Assembly: GCF_051192575.1 (NCBI RefSeq)
Contig: NZ_JBPJSQ010000006.1
Span: 532,072 to 596,071 of the forward strand
Direction: 5' to 3'
DNA: 64,000 nt
Origin: Aestuariimicrobium soli
GTDB lineage: Bacteria > Actinomycetota > Actinomycetes > Propionibacteriales > Propionibacteriaceae
Every line of letters starts with the position of its first letter. The first letter of the stretch is position 1. Shown here one piece after another: positions 16,162 to 25,413 of the stretch. The position numbers were made by a program, and so were the translations under genes. Under the pieces are notes generated by a model, which saw only the letters and a list, made by a program, of their open reading frames with translations, was not told where the DNA came from and ran no database searches.

Positions 16162-18828
16162 TCACCTCACTGACAGACCCGCCGCACTCAAACCCTGGAG
16201 GCCAACGACTCCGGTGAGGTGACTCGCATCGATCCGGCACTCGCCCAGTACCTGAAGGTCAATTTGGCTAGGCGCCCGGAACGGCGGCGTGCTGATTCTG
16301 CGCCCGCCGGGCTGCGTCGTGTCGTAGGTGCGGAAGACCGTCGGAGCAATCCCCCCCTCGACCTCGATCCGCCTGCCAGAGACCTTCGCAACGATCGCCC
16401 ACCCCCTCGATGGCGAGGAAACCAGGATCGCAACACGCGGTAGATCTCCCGCGTGCCCGATCGCCCTGGTCGCAGCTAGGAGCGGTTTACCCCTCGCCAC
16501 CATCAGGTGCAACCGATCATCTCCCAGCCACTCGATTCGAGCCTCACTCATCACGTTCCGAAGGACTCGCTCCAAGGCCTTCCTCGGAGTCGAGTTCCTG
16601 AAGAGCGACAGCTCTTGGATGACGTCGCCAGCGTCTGGCGTCACGATCGTCGTTCCGCGGAGACTCACCAGGTTCTCCGAGATCAATGCAGGAGTCGCGT
16701 TCATCAACAGTTCCTCGACACGGTCTGCCAGCTCATGGAAGACGAGAGCATTCTTGTCTCGCTCATCGTCGGCCACTCCTTCTCGCAGCCTGTACATTGC
16801 AACAGCAGCGACCGAGGCGGCTCGTGCCGCCATAGCGTGGGGCCACTCCTGCCCCCCCATCGACTTCAGTGCTTCTGCCAGTAGGTCGAACCAGGGCGTC
16901 GCTTCGCCTTCTCCCCACCAATTCGCCGCCGTGCCGGAGATCATGACCTGACAGGCGGCGACCCTTTCGATCGGCCCCAACCGAGGCATCAGCTGGACAA
17001 GGTTCTTGAGGAACTTCAGTCCATTGACAGTCGCGTGCGAGCCCGCAGAGCCCGAGACTGATGTCTGTTCGACCTCCTCGAGGTTGTCGACCTCCTCAGC
17101 CGTCTGGTCTTCCTCGAAGACCTCGTCCACATCCTCAAACGTGTCCTCCCACGCAGGCGCGCCGTTGGGCAATGGGAGACCCGCCCTGTCAGTCTGCGAC
17201 GACGTCGCGGCGCACTCGAAGATTGGCAAGCCAAGCCGTTCCAGAGCGTCAATGCAGTAATCGTTCCACGTGTCCGGATCGTCGAGCGAGCGCCAGGCTT
17301 CTGACACGCGTTCTTCCGAAGTCGAGCCCGAGGCAACCACCCCAGGTAGGCCGGCAGCGCTGTGTGAATGAATGAGGGCCACAAGTCCCGAGTACCACGC
17401 CTTGGCTGCCTCAGGGTCGGCGAACATCTCACTGACTGAAACGTCAGCGTTCGGCACTGAGCCCACACTGCGGCGGATCCGGGTCAGGACCTGCTTCACC
17501 GACGCCACGAACTGGTATTGCTGGCCGATTCTTACTCGGCTGCCCGGCTCGACCTGCACGTCGAACACCATCGACGAGCGACCTGCCGGCAGGACGCCAA
17601 GGTCGTCAAACCAGTCGGGGGGGTTTCCGTATCGGCTGACCTCCACCGTGAGATCCACCACCGCCTTGGATGACAGCGTGACCTCGACTCCCTGGGGAAT
17701 GGTCCGTACCTCCAGCAACACTGGGGTTCCCGCTGTCTGCCCCGATTCGTCGACCTCCGTTCTCTGGCCCACGATCATGTGCTTGAGAGCGGCAACGTCC
17801 CGCACCGGAGATGTTGGACGAGGTAGCAGTGAAGTCCCCTCGCGATGCACCACTGCCAACTCGACGTTACCGTGTGGAAAGCCGCGCAGCAGCGCAGCCG
17901 CCGAGAGGTTGGGGCTACCCACCATGGTCCACCGAGGGCTGCCATGCCGCAGGCCTGTGACGACCTTGCCGTGGCGGTAGCGACTCTCCGGCATCGTGCC
18001 CGAAGCCGGCTCGACAAAGGAGAGGCTGCAGGATGCCTGCTCAGCAACCTGCCGCATCGACTCGGGATCCATCTCCGCCCACCCCTGTTGGGCGAGTACC
18101 GTCACATCGGCGACCTGATACCGAGTGATCAGGCTCCCCAAGGCTCGTGCCCCGAGGTCGTGGAAGGGCGCACTCACCTCAAGGGCATCGAGTTCGTCGG
18201 CCGGGAGTTGCTCAGCTATAGGGCCTGTGAGGCTGTCGACCAAGACGTGCCCTGTCTCGAGGGGATCCGCGCCGTCCAACAGTGCGGCCAGCTGGTCTGC
18301 CGTTCTCGTTACCCCGTCAGCCGCCACGGACCCCATGGTCACCCTGGTCGCCATGACTCGTAGGAATCTCACGACCCCATGGAGGATTGTGGGAGCACCG
18401 CCCTGACGACTCGCTCGAATCACCGTGAGCACCTCGTCGTTCGCGTGCCACCCCCCGATCGTCAGGTTCCCCGAGCCAATACCCACCAGTGCCCGCTCGG
18501 GGCCGACCAACACTGTCAGCTTCGGATGGAACGATCGCGGCGTCGCAGCCAGACCCAGGGCGTAGCTGCGCCCAGCCGACCGGACGCTGCGAGGGTCAGG
18601 GGCGAAGTTCGCGGCGTCCGCGACGACCGTCACCGCGGCACCGGCCGAGCGCACCGGCCCGAGGAGTCGATCTTCGAAATACCCGAGGTCAACATTGAAG
18701 GTGAGGAAGAGCGCCTCTTTGGCCTGACGATCATTGACCCCCATCTCCTCGAAGATGGCCGCCAGCAGACTGGGCACACGAGGGAGTGCGTATTCAGACA
18801 AGGAGGCCTCCATTCGGTCCCGGAGCAT
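16162..18828 (-). CDS. Very large phospholipase-D-type nuclease, DrmC-like N-terminus
   Basis: About 888 residues from ATG at 18828 (ATG at 18813 is equally possible; a longer upstream frame to 19017 is inside the preceding gene and unlikely). Two HKD half-sites typical of the PLD superfamily are visible: FHPKLTVLVG followed by GIGSGNLTIGG near residues 100-120, and YRHGKVV followed by MVGSPNLSAAA near 285-305. Each pair would make one active site for phosphodiester cleavage. Residues about 400-510 look beta-rich, an acidic linker follows near 570-595 (DEVFEEDQTAEEVDNLEE), and the last 290 residues are mainly helical and unassigned. Classic DrmC is only about 250 residues, so more than half of this protein is additional. 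It overlaps the upstream gene end by 18-35 bases, suggesting coupling. Confidence 0.8.
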   Translation of the reverse strand: MLRDRMEASLSEYALPRVPSLLAAIFEEMGVNDRQAKEALFLTFNVDLGYFEDRLLGPVRSAGAAVTVVADAANFAPDPRSVRSAGRSYALGLAATPRSFHPKLTVLVGPERALVGIGSGNLTIGGWHANDEVLTVIRASRQGGAPTILHGVVRFLRVMATRVTMGSVAADGVTRTADQLAALLDGADPLETGHVLVDSLTGPIAEQLPADELDALEVSAPFHDLGARALGSLITRYQVADVTVLAQQGWAEMDPESMRQVAEQASCSLSFVEPASGTMPESRYRHGKVVTGLRHGSPRWTMVGSPNLSAAALLRGFPHGNVELAVVHREGTSLLPRPTSPVRDVAALKHMIVGQRTEVDESGQTAGTPVLLEVRTIPQGVEVTLSSKAVVDLTVEVSRYGNPPDWFDDLGVLPAGRSSMVFDVQVEPGSRVRIGQQYQFVASVKQVLTRIRRSVGSVPNADVSVSEMFADPEAAKAWYSGLVALIHSHSAAGLPGVVASGSTSEERVSEAWRSLDDPDTWNDYCIDALERLGLPIFECAATSSQTDRAGLPLPNGAPAWEDTFEDVDEVFEEDQTAEEVDNLEEVEQTSVSGSAGSHATVNGLKFLKNLVQLMPRLGPIERVAACQVMISGTAANWWGEGEATPWFDLLAEALKSMGGQEWPHAMAARAASVAAVAMYRLREGVADDERDKNALVFHELADRVEELLMNATPALISENLVSLRGTTIVTPDAGDVIQELSLFRNSTPRKALERVLRNVMSEARIEWLGDDRLHLMVARGKPLLAATRAIGHAGDLPRVAILVSSPSRGWAIVAKVSGRRIEVEGGIAPTVFRTYDTTQPGGRRISTPPFRAPSQIDLQVLGECRIDASHLTGVVGLQGLSAAGLSVR

Positions 18829-20314
18829 AACGCCCGGTCGCGTCCACACTGAACATTCCCGCCTGTCGAGCCAAGGACAGATACTGAGGGATCCTCGTGG
18901 CTGGATCCGTAGCAGTCTCGGAGAAGATCTGCACAGCGATGCCGTCCCGCACGTGCAGGCGGGCCGGGAAGGTGAAGACCCCTGTCTTCGAGTTGAACCC
19001 GGACTTGTACAGAGCAACCCGCTGGGACCGGTTGATCAAGGCCATGGCGAAGTCTCGCCCCAGATCACGCATCGTCCGATTCGCAGACCGCTCGATTCTG
19101 TCCGCCACCCACCCCGGGCTGAGCTCCTCCCAGATGCCGCCTCGATCCTCCTGTCGTCCACAGAAACCTCGTAGCTCCTCCTCGTGAAGGTCGCTGAGCC
19201 GATCGGCCCCCAAGAACAGGCGCGCCATCCACCGCTCCAAAGGTGACAGGTGGTCCAGCTCCCTCTCCGCTGGGCGAGGACTGCCGTCCTCCCAGAGCCG
19301 TGCTGGGAGCGCCGCCTTGAAGTCCTGAACGTCAACGGACGGCAGTTCATCGGCGAACGCGTCCACAAGCTCGGAAACAGCCCGGCTTCCACCCACCAGT
19401 TGGTTGACGTACCGCCAGATCAGGCGCCAGGCAAACACTGACTCCCGACGCAACAGGCCGCCACGCCAGCGGGCTGGCGCCACCATGCGCGCCAGCTCAG
19501 GATCGGTTCGAACGCTCTGGTCGAACATGATGAGGTCACTCAGGTCGGTCGCGCCGGTGACGTTGTTGGCCTCCATCGCGCGTGTGGCCAGTCGACCGAA
19601 CTGCCACAAGAGTTGCCCCATGGTCAGACGGCTGGCGTGCTCCGTCCGGTCCCCCGACAGCAGCTCGGCCAGCCAGGCACCATCTGGGGAATCTGCGGTG
19701 GTGCAGAGGCAAGCCGCAGAGAGGCGTTGAAGATCGGCCTCCGTAACCTCTTCAGTAGCCCGGGCAGCGGAGACGAGCGGGGCCAGGACGCTCGCGGCTC
19801 GATCAAGATCGAAGCTAGGTCCCGTGGCGAACCCCTTGGTCCCAAGAATCTTGAGGGCCTGCTCTGGACCGCGATAAGTGTTGGCGTAGGCCCACTGGCT
19901 GCGGGAATACACCTCCGCGGCGCGTGCGAGATCGAACCCGTTGTCGGTCCTGGCGCCACCCATGATCGCGTCAATACCGTGTGGCGCAGGCGAGAAACGC
20001 CCGTCATGGTGATGGACCCGCGTCACGCATGCGAGCAGCGCCTCGCTACGCCGCAACAGATGCCGAGCGCTCTCTGGTTCGAGGCTCTCCTCCTCAGCGA
20101 TGTGGGCCAGCAGGCCATGCAAGGCGTAGTATCTCGTGCCCGTGGTGACGGTAGTCACGCCGGGAAGGTGTGCCGCGACGAAGCTGTTCAAATGCCGCTC
20201 GACCTGGATGGGGAACGTCCCTCGGTTGGGCTTGAACGTGCCAGTGTCGACCCAACCTGCCTCAGACACCGTCATGACAGGACCAGCAGTGGGGTCGGCC
20301 ATTGTGAACCACAA
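18794..20314 (-). CDS. Unrecognised first gene of the defence operon
   Basis: 506 residues with no family I can name with confidence. The region near residues 20-110 (a Gly-Trp start, then HLPGVTTVTTGTRYYALHG and a helical LLRRSEALLACV segment) has the layout of DUF6361-type proteins that sit beside PLD nucleases and helicases in other defence loci, but this is a resemblance and not an assignment. The rest is helical, with many Trp and Arg residues and no membrane segment or catalytic motif seen. TTG at 20314 is preferred because GGGAGG lies five bases upstream; ATG at 20302 lacks a good site. It opens the operon and overlaps the PLD-type gene at its end, so the two products are probably made together. 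Confidence 0.7.
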   Translation of the reverse strand: MWFTMADPTAGPVMTVSEAGWVDTGTFKPNRGTFPIQVERHLNSFVAAHLPGVTTVTTGTRYYALHGLLAHIAEEESLEPESARHLLRRSEALLACVTRVHHHDGRFSPAPHGIDAIMGGARTDNGFDLARAAEVYSRSQWAYANTYRGPEQALKILGTKGFATGPSFDLDRAASVLAPLVSAARATEEVTEADLQRLSAACLCTTADSPDGAWLAELLSGDRTEHASRLTMGQLLWQFGRLATRAMEANNVTGATDLSDLIMFDQSVRTDPELARMVAPARWRGGLLRRESVFAWRLIWRYVNQLVGGSRAVSELVDAFADELPSVDVQDFKAALPARLWEDGSPRPAERELDHLSPLERWMARLFLGADRLSDLHEEELRGFCGRQEDRGGIWEELSPGWVADRIERSANRTMRDLGRDFAMALINRSQRVALYKSGFNSKTGVFTFPARLHVRDGIAVQIFSETATDPATRIPQYLSLARQAGMFSVDATGRYAPGPNGGLLV

Positions 20315-20620
20315 ATAACCCTCCCGGAGGGGCTCAGACCACAGCCGACGCTGTGAAGGTTCACTGCATCGGCACGAACGGGGTGGCTGGGCACATGCAT
20401 CACTGATCGCTTTCCACGGATGTGGACAGCGTAGAACAGCGGCTGCCGTGGCGAGGGTGGACGAAGAAAAACCTCCCGACCCCCTACAAACTTGTCAGCT
20501 CGAGCACCCCGGGCATCCACGGGGATACCACTGACGCGATCGTGACTACACGATCGTCGATTGGGCCCGCCGTTGGGTGCGGCGTCGGGAGCCTCCTGTC
20601 GACTCAACTCGGACCAGGCC

Positions 20621-20845
20621 ATGAAGTGCAAGACGACCGCGGACCAGATTCTCCCGCACCTGCGCACGCAGCGCGGGACGAGCGTGACCGTGCGGTTGGA
20701 GATCGAGGCCACTGATCTGGCCACGTTCGACGAGGGAGGACTCCCAATGTAGCGGTTCGATCAGACCGGGTTCGAACTGGAGCAGGAGGCCAAGACCTGG
20801 TGGCGGCTCGGTAGCCCGTCGCCTCATCAGCCCGTCGTGGAATAG
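20621..20845 (+). pseudogene. Remnant of a DUF499-type ATPase C-terminus
   Basis: The plus strand reads TADQILPHLRTQRGTSVTVRL, continuing EIEAT and ending at a TAG at 20750. In the same frame after the stop it resumes RFDQTGFELEQEA and ends at TAG 20843. The ordered pattern ADQIL, RGTSV-V-LEIEAT, then RFDQ-GFE matches the conserved tail of DUF499 ATP-binding proteins, which travel with DUF1156 methylases and DUF3780 proteins in defence islands. There is no helicase or ATPase core upstream, only about 300 bases of non-coding sequence, so this is the decayed end of a lost gene. The whole 20,315-20,826 gap holds nothing else that I can support. Confidence 0.6.
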
Positions 20846-22731
20846 ATCCCCCTGATCATCTTCGCCCACTTGGCTGGCTTGTGAGCCCGAAATGAGGGGG
20901 AACGATGAGCGTTCTGAATCTTTGCCGCCGACGCGAACTCGAAGCTCATGTCCTCCAGACAATCCGGGCCAATGCCAATTTTGGCACTCTGTGGGTCGGT
21001 CAGCTGACGTCCGCATTTGACACAGGTACCGAGCACGGGGCCTGTGCCGATGCGTTGCATGCTGCGCTTGAACCGCTTGGCAAGCAGCTGACGCTCTTCG
21101 GCAACATCGTGGGAACAGTGAACAGTGGTGATTTCCAGCTCGGCGGGATCATGGGGTAGCAATGCGAGGTACTTCGAAGCCGCGACACAAGCCGAGACTA
21201 TGCTGTCCATCGGCCGGATGGCGATCACCGGGTACCGGGTGTGTCCGCCGGGAACCTCGAGGGGTAGACCTCCCGATGGAAGAATCTTCCAGCCGTTGAG
21301 AGTGGCGGCCTCTGGGGCCAGAACCAACCTACTGATCCAAATGGGGTTCTGGTCATAGACCTTGTCAAGACGACAGAGCCTCTGGCCAGTCCTCGTCATG
21401 ATGACAACGGAGTCAACGGTGTGGTTGGTGAGAGTGATCTCCATGTCTCTTGAGAAGGTGAAGCGAGCCTCATCCAGAGCCTTCTGGTTCACCAACGCTG
21501 GCCGCGGCACTCTGACCTGGGGCATGGGACGAACGGGCGTCTCGGCCCGCTTCGTCGACTCACGCCCAAGCGGCGGAGCAGGCTTCGGCGGGTTCCCAAG
21601 CGGTCGCTGCGGCGGCTGCGGTGGCGCAGACGACTGCGCTACCGCGGCATGAGAGAAGGGAGCCTTGGATATCTCCGTGAGAGGCGGGGTTGGAAACGGG
21701 AGACTGCCTAGCAGAGTCCTTGCCCAGGTCTCGGGATTCATCGCCCCTAGGCCCACATGCCTTGGCGAGCCCGGGTGCTCACAAAGCCACACAAAATCGC
21801 TACTGAGGCTCTCGCGGCACTCTGACCCGATCCCGGACGGCGTGTTGTGGGGGTCAGACAGCGGCTCTCCACACCTCCTGCAAGTTGACTTCATGGCCGC
21901 TTCCCTGCGGTGATCAAGGCTGTTGATGAATCTCAAGAGTTTGCGCTCATCAACAACCCTCGGCGCACACTCCAGTCGTGAAACACGGCACTCAGCGCTG
22001 CCTATCCCCAACTTGCCCAGGAGCTGATCAACGAACTTCTCAATATCTGCAGGTGTTCTCAATCTTCGAACGGCCAGGACTGCAGAACCCTCGCTCGCCT
22101 CCGGGGTGCTCAGCCACAAGCCCTGTTCAGAGAGCCATCGCCACACGCCTGGCGATTCTGGGAGGGGTGCGTGGAGCGCGGCGTTCTTCGATGTTGAGAC
22201 CCAGAAGGGCACGTCATCAAACATCCGGTCGATCCGCTCCAGAAGTTGGGGATTGTTGCTGACTCCATGGTAGACAAGCACGCCATCTGTAGTGATCGAT
22301 TGAATTTCCCTCTCAATCAATCGACCCACGGACACGCCCGAAACAAGCCCTCGCTTCGCAGACTCCGTTGTATGAGGAACGGCTGCCCCGTCGGTGACAG
22401 GCGAGGGCTCCGACGGGCCCTTCGTCGCCTTCACGGGCACTGCCGGTGGCGTGTGGGTGCCCTCGGCAGGATCCTCGGCGGGTTGGGTCGGCGGCCCGGC
22501 CGCGGCTACTGTCTCCGCACTGGGATCGTTGGAGCTCCAGGGCGCGCCCTCCTCTGGCCCCACGAGGTGGTCGGAGAGTTCAGCCAGTGTGATCAGGTAA
22601 TCGCTCGTCCGGGAATCACCCCGCTCGGCCGCAGTCTCCCTGAGCAGCTGAGCAGCACTCTTCAAGGTACGCGGTTCGACTGCGTCCAGCTTGTGCAGCA
22701 GCTCGATCAGATGCGTCAGCACTCCAGCCAC
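20827..22731 (-). CDS. Protein with two DUF6011-type zinc units
   Basis: 634 residues from GTG at 22731 with GGGAGG upstream. Two cysteine modules of DUF6011 type are present: CRRCGEPLSDP followed by GIGSEC near residue 280, and CVKCGRQLTDP followed by GIGPDC near 580. Each closes a longer unit with similar order: a beta segment containing PFWVS or PIWIS, then a strand-rich stretch, a helical stretch of about 40 residues, and the zinc module. The protein therefore looks like an internal duplication. Residues 90-150 and 385-420 are Pro/Ala/Thr-rich linkers. The function is unknown; DUF6011 domains often accompany nucleic-acid-processing proteins. It reads leftward like the defence operon, from which it is separated by 512 bases with the DUF499 remnant. 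Confidence 0.7.
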   Translation of the reverse strand: MAGVLTHLIELLHKLDAVEPRTLKSAAQLLRETAAERGDSRTSDYLITLAELSDHLVGPEEGAPWSSNDPSAETVAAAGPPTQPAEDPAEGTHTPPAVPVKATKGPSEPSPVTDGAAVPHTTESAKRGLVSGVSVGRLIEREIQSITTDGVLVYHGVSNNPQLLERIDRMFDDVPFWVSTSKNAALHAPLPESPGVWRWLSEQGLWLSTPEASEGSAVLAVRRLRTPADIEKFVDQLLGKLGIGSAECRVSRLECAPRVVDERKLLRFINSLDHRREAAMKSTCRRCGEPLSDPHNTPSGIGSECRESLSSDFVWLCEHPGSPRHVGLGAMNPETWARTLLGSLPFPTPPLTEISKAPFSHAAVAQSSAPPQPPQRPLGNPPKPAPPLGRESTKRAETPVRPMPQVRVPRPALVNQKALDEARFTFSRDMEITLTNHTVDSVVIMTRTGQRLCRLDKVYDQNPIWISRLVLAPEAATLNGWKILPSGGLPLEVPGGHTRYPVIAIRPMDSIVSACVAASKYLALLPHDPAELEITTVHCSHDVAEERQLLAKRFKRSMQRIGTGPVLGTCVKCGRQLTDPQSAKIGIGPDCLEDMSFEFASAAKIQNAHRSPSFRAHKPAKWAKMIRGIYSTTG

Positions 22732-22931
22732 CGACCCTCCCCCTTCATCACCACTGACGCTTCCTCATGCATCAACCCTGGGCGGCCTTCAGTCAACCAT
22801 ATGGCCCACGAATTGCGGCGTGGGCATGGGCTGCGAGCACCGCCAGATCGCTCGCCTCTTCTCACGGCAACGCGAAGGTTCTGGTGCTAGCGTGCTTCGG
22901 AGGTCACAGCAACCAAGGACCAGGAGTTCAG

Positions 22932-23429
22932 ATGCGCGCGGATGTTGCCACCTCGAATGTTCGTGACCTACTCGAGCGGGTCACGGGTGCCAGACCCGAA
23001 CATGACGAGGATGGAGACCTCCCTGTCATTTTCGGAGGAGCCCAGTTCTACGTTCGGGTAGTGGGCTCTGACGACGCGTGGATCCAAGTGTTCAGCGTGG
23101 CCCTCGCGGACGTCGATTCCTCACCCGGGATGCTGGCGGAGTTGAACGCGATCAACTCGGAGCGACGTTTCGCGCGGGCCTTCCATGTGGGGAGGCAAGT
23201 TCTGATCGAATCAGACATCTGGGCCGACGACATCAATCCCGCGAACTTGGGGTTCGCGTGCTCCCACGTCGCCCAAGCCACTGACTCGATGGCGAGCAAG
23301 CTGAAGGAGGCCTTCGGCGGGCGAGCGAGGTTCGAGGAGTCGAAGACGAGCGAGTACCGCATCCCTCTGGGCTTCGCGGGCTCGGCCGAGATGGCAGCTC
23401 TACGGGCAACCGCGACACCTCCACAATGA
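22932..23429 (+). CDS. YbjN/T3SS-chaperone-like domain protein
   Basis: 165 residues from ATG at 22932, chosen because AGGAG lies about five bases upstream; a longer frame to 22767 has no such site. The sequence (DLPVIFGGAQFYVRVVG, then a strand IQVFSVAL, a helix LAELNAINSERRFARAF, a strand QVLIESDIWADDI and a long helix near residues 105-130) follows the alpha/beta order of the YbjN or type III secretion chaperone-like fold, which is common as small stand-alone proteins in actinobacteria. No enzyme motif is visible. It lies divergent from the DUF6011 gene and upstream of an unrelated large gene. Confidence 0.6.
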   Translation: MRADVATSNVRDLLERVTGARPEHDEDGDLPVIFGGAQFYVRVVGSDDAWIQVFSVALADVDSSPGMLAELNAINSERRFARAFHVGRQVLIESDIWADDINPANLGFACSHVAQATDSMASKLKEAFGGRARFEESKTSEYRIPLGFAGSAEMAALRATATPPQ

Positions 23430-23505
23430 TCTGCTGCCTGTCGACAACAATGGGCATCGCCGTCGAGCCCGACCCCCACTGACCTTCACTCCCTAGAGTG
23501 GCTTC

Positions 23506-25317
23506 ATGGTGGACATCCACACCGTCGACACCCGCGAGGCCGCCGCCGCCCTCGCTGAGCTGCTCAACGGCGACACCCGCACTCGTCCGATCGTGGTCGT
23601 CACCACCCCGGCCGGCAGAACCGAGCCCTGGATCGACCCCCAGGCCATCGCCGACGAGACCGGTGCACTCGCCGACATCTACGTGCTGCCGACCGGCCCT
23701 GTGACGTGGGGCTTCTCGGAGAACATGGCGGAGGGCACTCAGGTCTACGGCGGAGCCGGCCGCGTCTACCCCGTCGGCCACGACTGGGCGAGCGATCTGT
23801 CCATCTCACCGCTGCGGTTCGCCTTCGGCGCGACCGATGGCAAACGTGCCACCGAGTCGCTGACCTCCGACGCCCTGAAGATGGCCGCGGCAGCCGGCCT
23901 CACCGAGTCCGCCGCCAACCCCGGGGCGAGGCCGGTCGAAGGCATCGTCCAAGGCACCACCGCCGGACGCGCGATCGTCAAGATCGGGTCGACGATCGCC
24001 AGCATCGCCGAGGAGCTCACGGTCGAGGGGGTCCCCATCGATCGTCTCGTCCATAAGGACCAGCCGATCGCCGGCCTCCTCGACCCCACGACCGGCCGCC
24101 TCGACGTGTCGGCCCACCTGCGCTCAAGCGACGACGCCCTGTCGGTCTACAGGCCCGGAACGATCGTGCTCACCCAAGTCGCCACCGTGGACGCCGACAC
24201 GGCCGAGCTGGTCCTCTACCCCAAGACCTCGACACCCGCCGCGGCGGTCCGCGTGCCCCGCGAAGACATCACCACCAACCCGCACGACGACCTGCGCACC
24301 CTGATGTCCCTCGGCGAAGTCATCGCCGCCCGCGTGGTCTCGACCTCGCCCGACTGGCGCCTCGTCCTGCTCGACGTCGATGACGACGAACCCGTTCTCG
24401 AGGCACCATCCCTGCTGCCCGGCGGACCTCCCTGGCTCGAGGACAAACCCGCCACCACCGTGCCTTTCGAACCGGACGAGCCCCCGCTCCCCCTCCCAGC
24501 CGCTGCACCCCCGATGGCGCCGATGCCCACTCCGCCCGCCGCCGCTGCAGCGGTCGACTCCTCAACCAAGGCCGCGGTTCGTCCGAGCCCCGCGATCTTC
24601 GGACGGAAGGTCTCCCGGCCCGGTCCGGGTGACGAGGCGAAGCCGCCGACCACTGCTGGCACGGCCGGAACGCAGGAGTTGCTCCGCACGATCGACACCC
24701 TGAAGGCCGAGGTGCGGGCGATCACGACCATCCGGGACGAGCTCCTGGAGGAACGACAGGGGGCCGCCCAGGAGCGCGAGCAGTTGCGGGCGCTCCTTGA
24801 CCATACGGAGCGGCGCGCCAATGCAGCCGAGCACACGGCCCGCGGGTTGCGTTCACAACTGCGGAAGGCATCGTCCAAGAAGGCCACACCCGCCGCGACC
24901 GATGGACCGCAATTTGCCGACCCCGAGCAGGGCTTCCGGCATCTGGTCACCACGCGATGGGCCACCCGCATTCACCCGTCGGAGCAGGCCGAGCGCGAGT
25001 TGCCGGACTACGCCATCGGGGCGGACTTCCTGGATTCGCTGGCAAGTCTGGAGGGCATCAGCACCGAGAAGGTGGCCGACGTGGTCGTCGAGATCCTGCT
25101 CGGAATGGCCCCCTCCATGCCCGGACGAGAAGTCCATCAACTGCGGACCGGCACCGGAGGCGACGACCCGCCCATCGTGCGGAGCGACAAGGCGGTGGCG
25201 TGGCGGGCGAGCCTGCAGGTGAAGACACCCTCGGCGCGCCGCATTCACTACTGGACTCTCCCCACGGGCAGGGTCGAGCTGGCGCGGGTTGCCACCCATG
25301 ACGACTTCGGCATCTGA
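23506..25317 (+). CDS. Unrecognised 603-residue protein with S1-like beta domains and a coiled coil
   Basis: I do not recognise the family. Residues 1-110 are alpha/beta with VVVTTPAGRTEPWID and YGGAGRVYPVGHDW. Residues about 148-215 (EGIVQGTTAGRAIVKI, then a GVPIDRL and LDPTTGRLDVSAHL pattern) and about 220-305 (PGTIVLTQV, LGEVIAARVV, WRLVLLDVDDDE) look like two OB/S1-type barrels. A Pro/Ala-rich linker at about 315-385 precedes a coiled coil at about 390-450 (ELLRTIDTLKAEVRAI to RRANAAEHTARGL), and a globular C-terminal domain of about 130 residues ends the protein. No signal peptide or membrane helix. The start is ATG at 23506, without a strong ribosome site. Confidence 0.7.
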   Translation: MVDIHTVDTREAAAALAELLNGDTRTRPIVVVTTPAGRTEPWIDPQAIADETGALADIYVLPTGPVTWGFSENMAEGTQVYGGAGRVYPVGHDWASDLSISPLRFAFGATDGKRATESLTSDALKMAAAAGLTESAANPGARPVEGIVQGTTAGRAIVKIGSTIASIAEELTVEGVPIDRLVHKDQPIAGLLDPTTGRLDVSAHLRSSDDALSVYRPGTIVLTQVATVDADTAELVLYPKTSTPAAAVRVPREDITTNPHDDLRTLMSLGEVIAARVVSTSPDWRLVLLDVDDDEPVLEAPSLLPGGPPWLEDKPATTVPFEPDEPPLPLPAAAPPMAPMPTPPAAAAAVDSSTKAAVRPSPAIFGRKVSRPGPGDEAKPPTTAGTAGTQELLRTIDTLKAEVRAITTIRDELLEERQGAAQEREQLRALLDHTERRANAAEHTARGLRSQLRKASSKKATPAATDGPQFADPEQGFRHLVTTRWATRIHPSEQAERELPDYAIGADFLDSLASLEGISTEKVADVVVEILLGMAPSMPGREVHQLRTGTGGDDPPIVRSDKAVAWRASLQVKTPSARRIHYWTLPTGRVELARVATHDDFGI

Positions 25318-25413
25318 GGTGTGACGCAGATTCGCCTGATCGTCCCCGTTGAGGGTCCCTCAGGTGGGTGAAACGGCGACGAGCAGTCGGGTTTGCGTCG
25401 TCGGGTGACGGCC

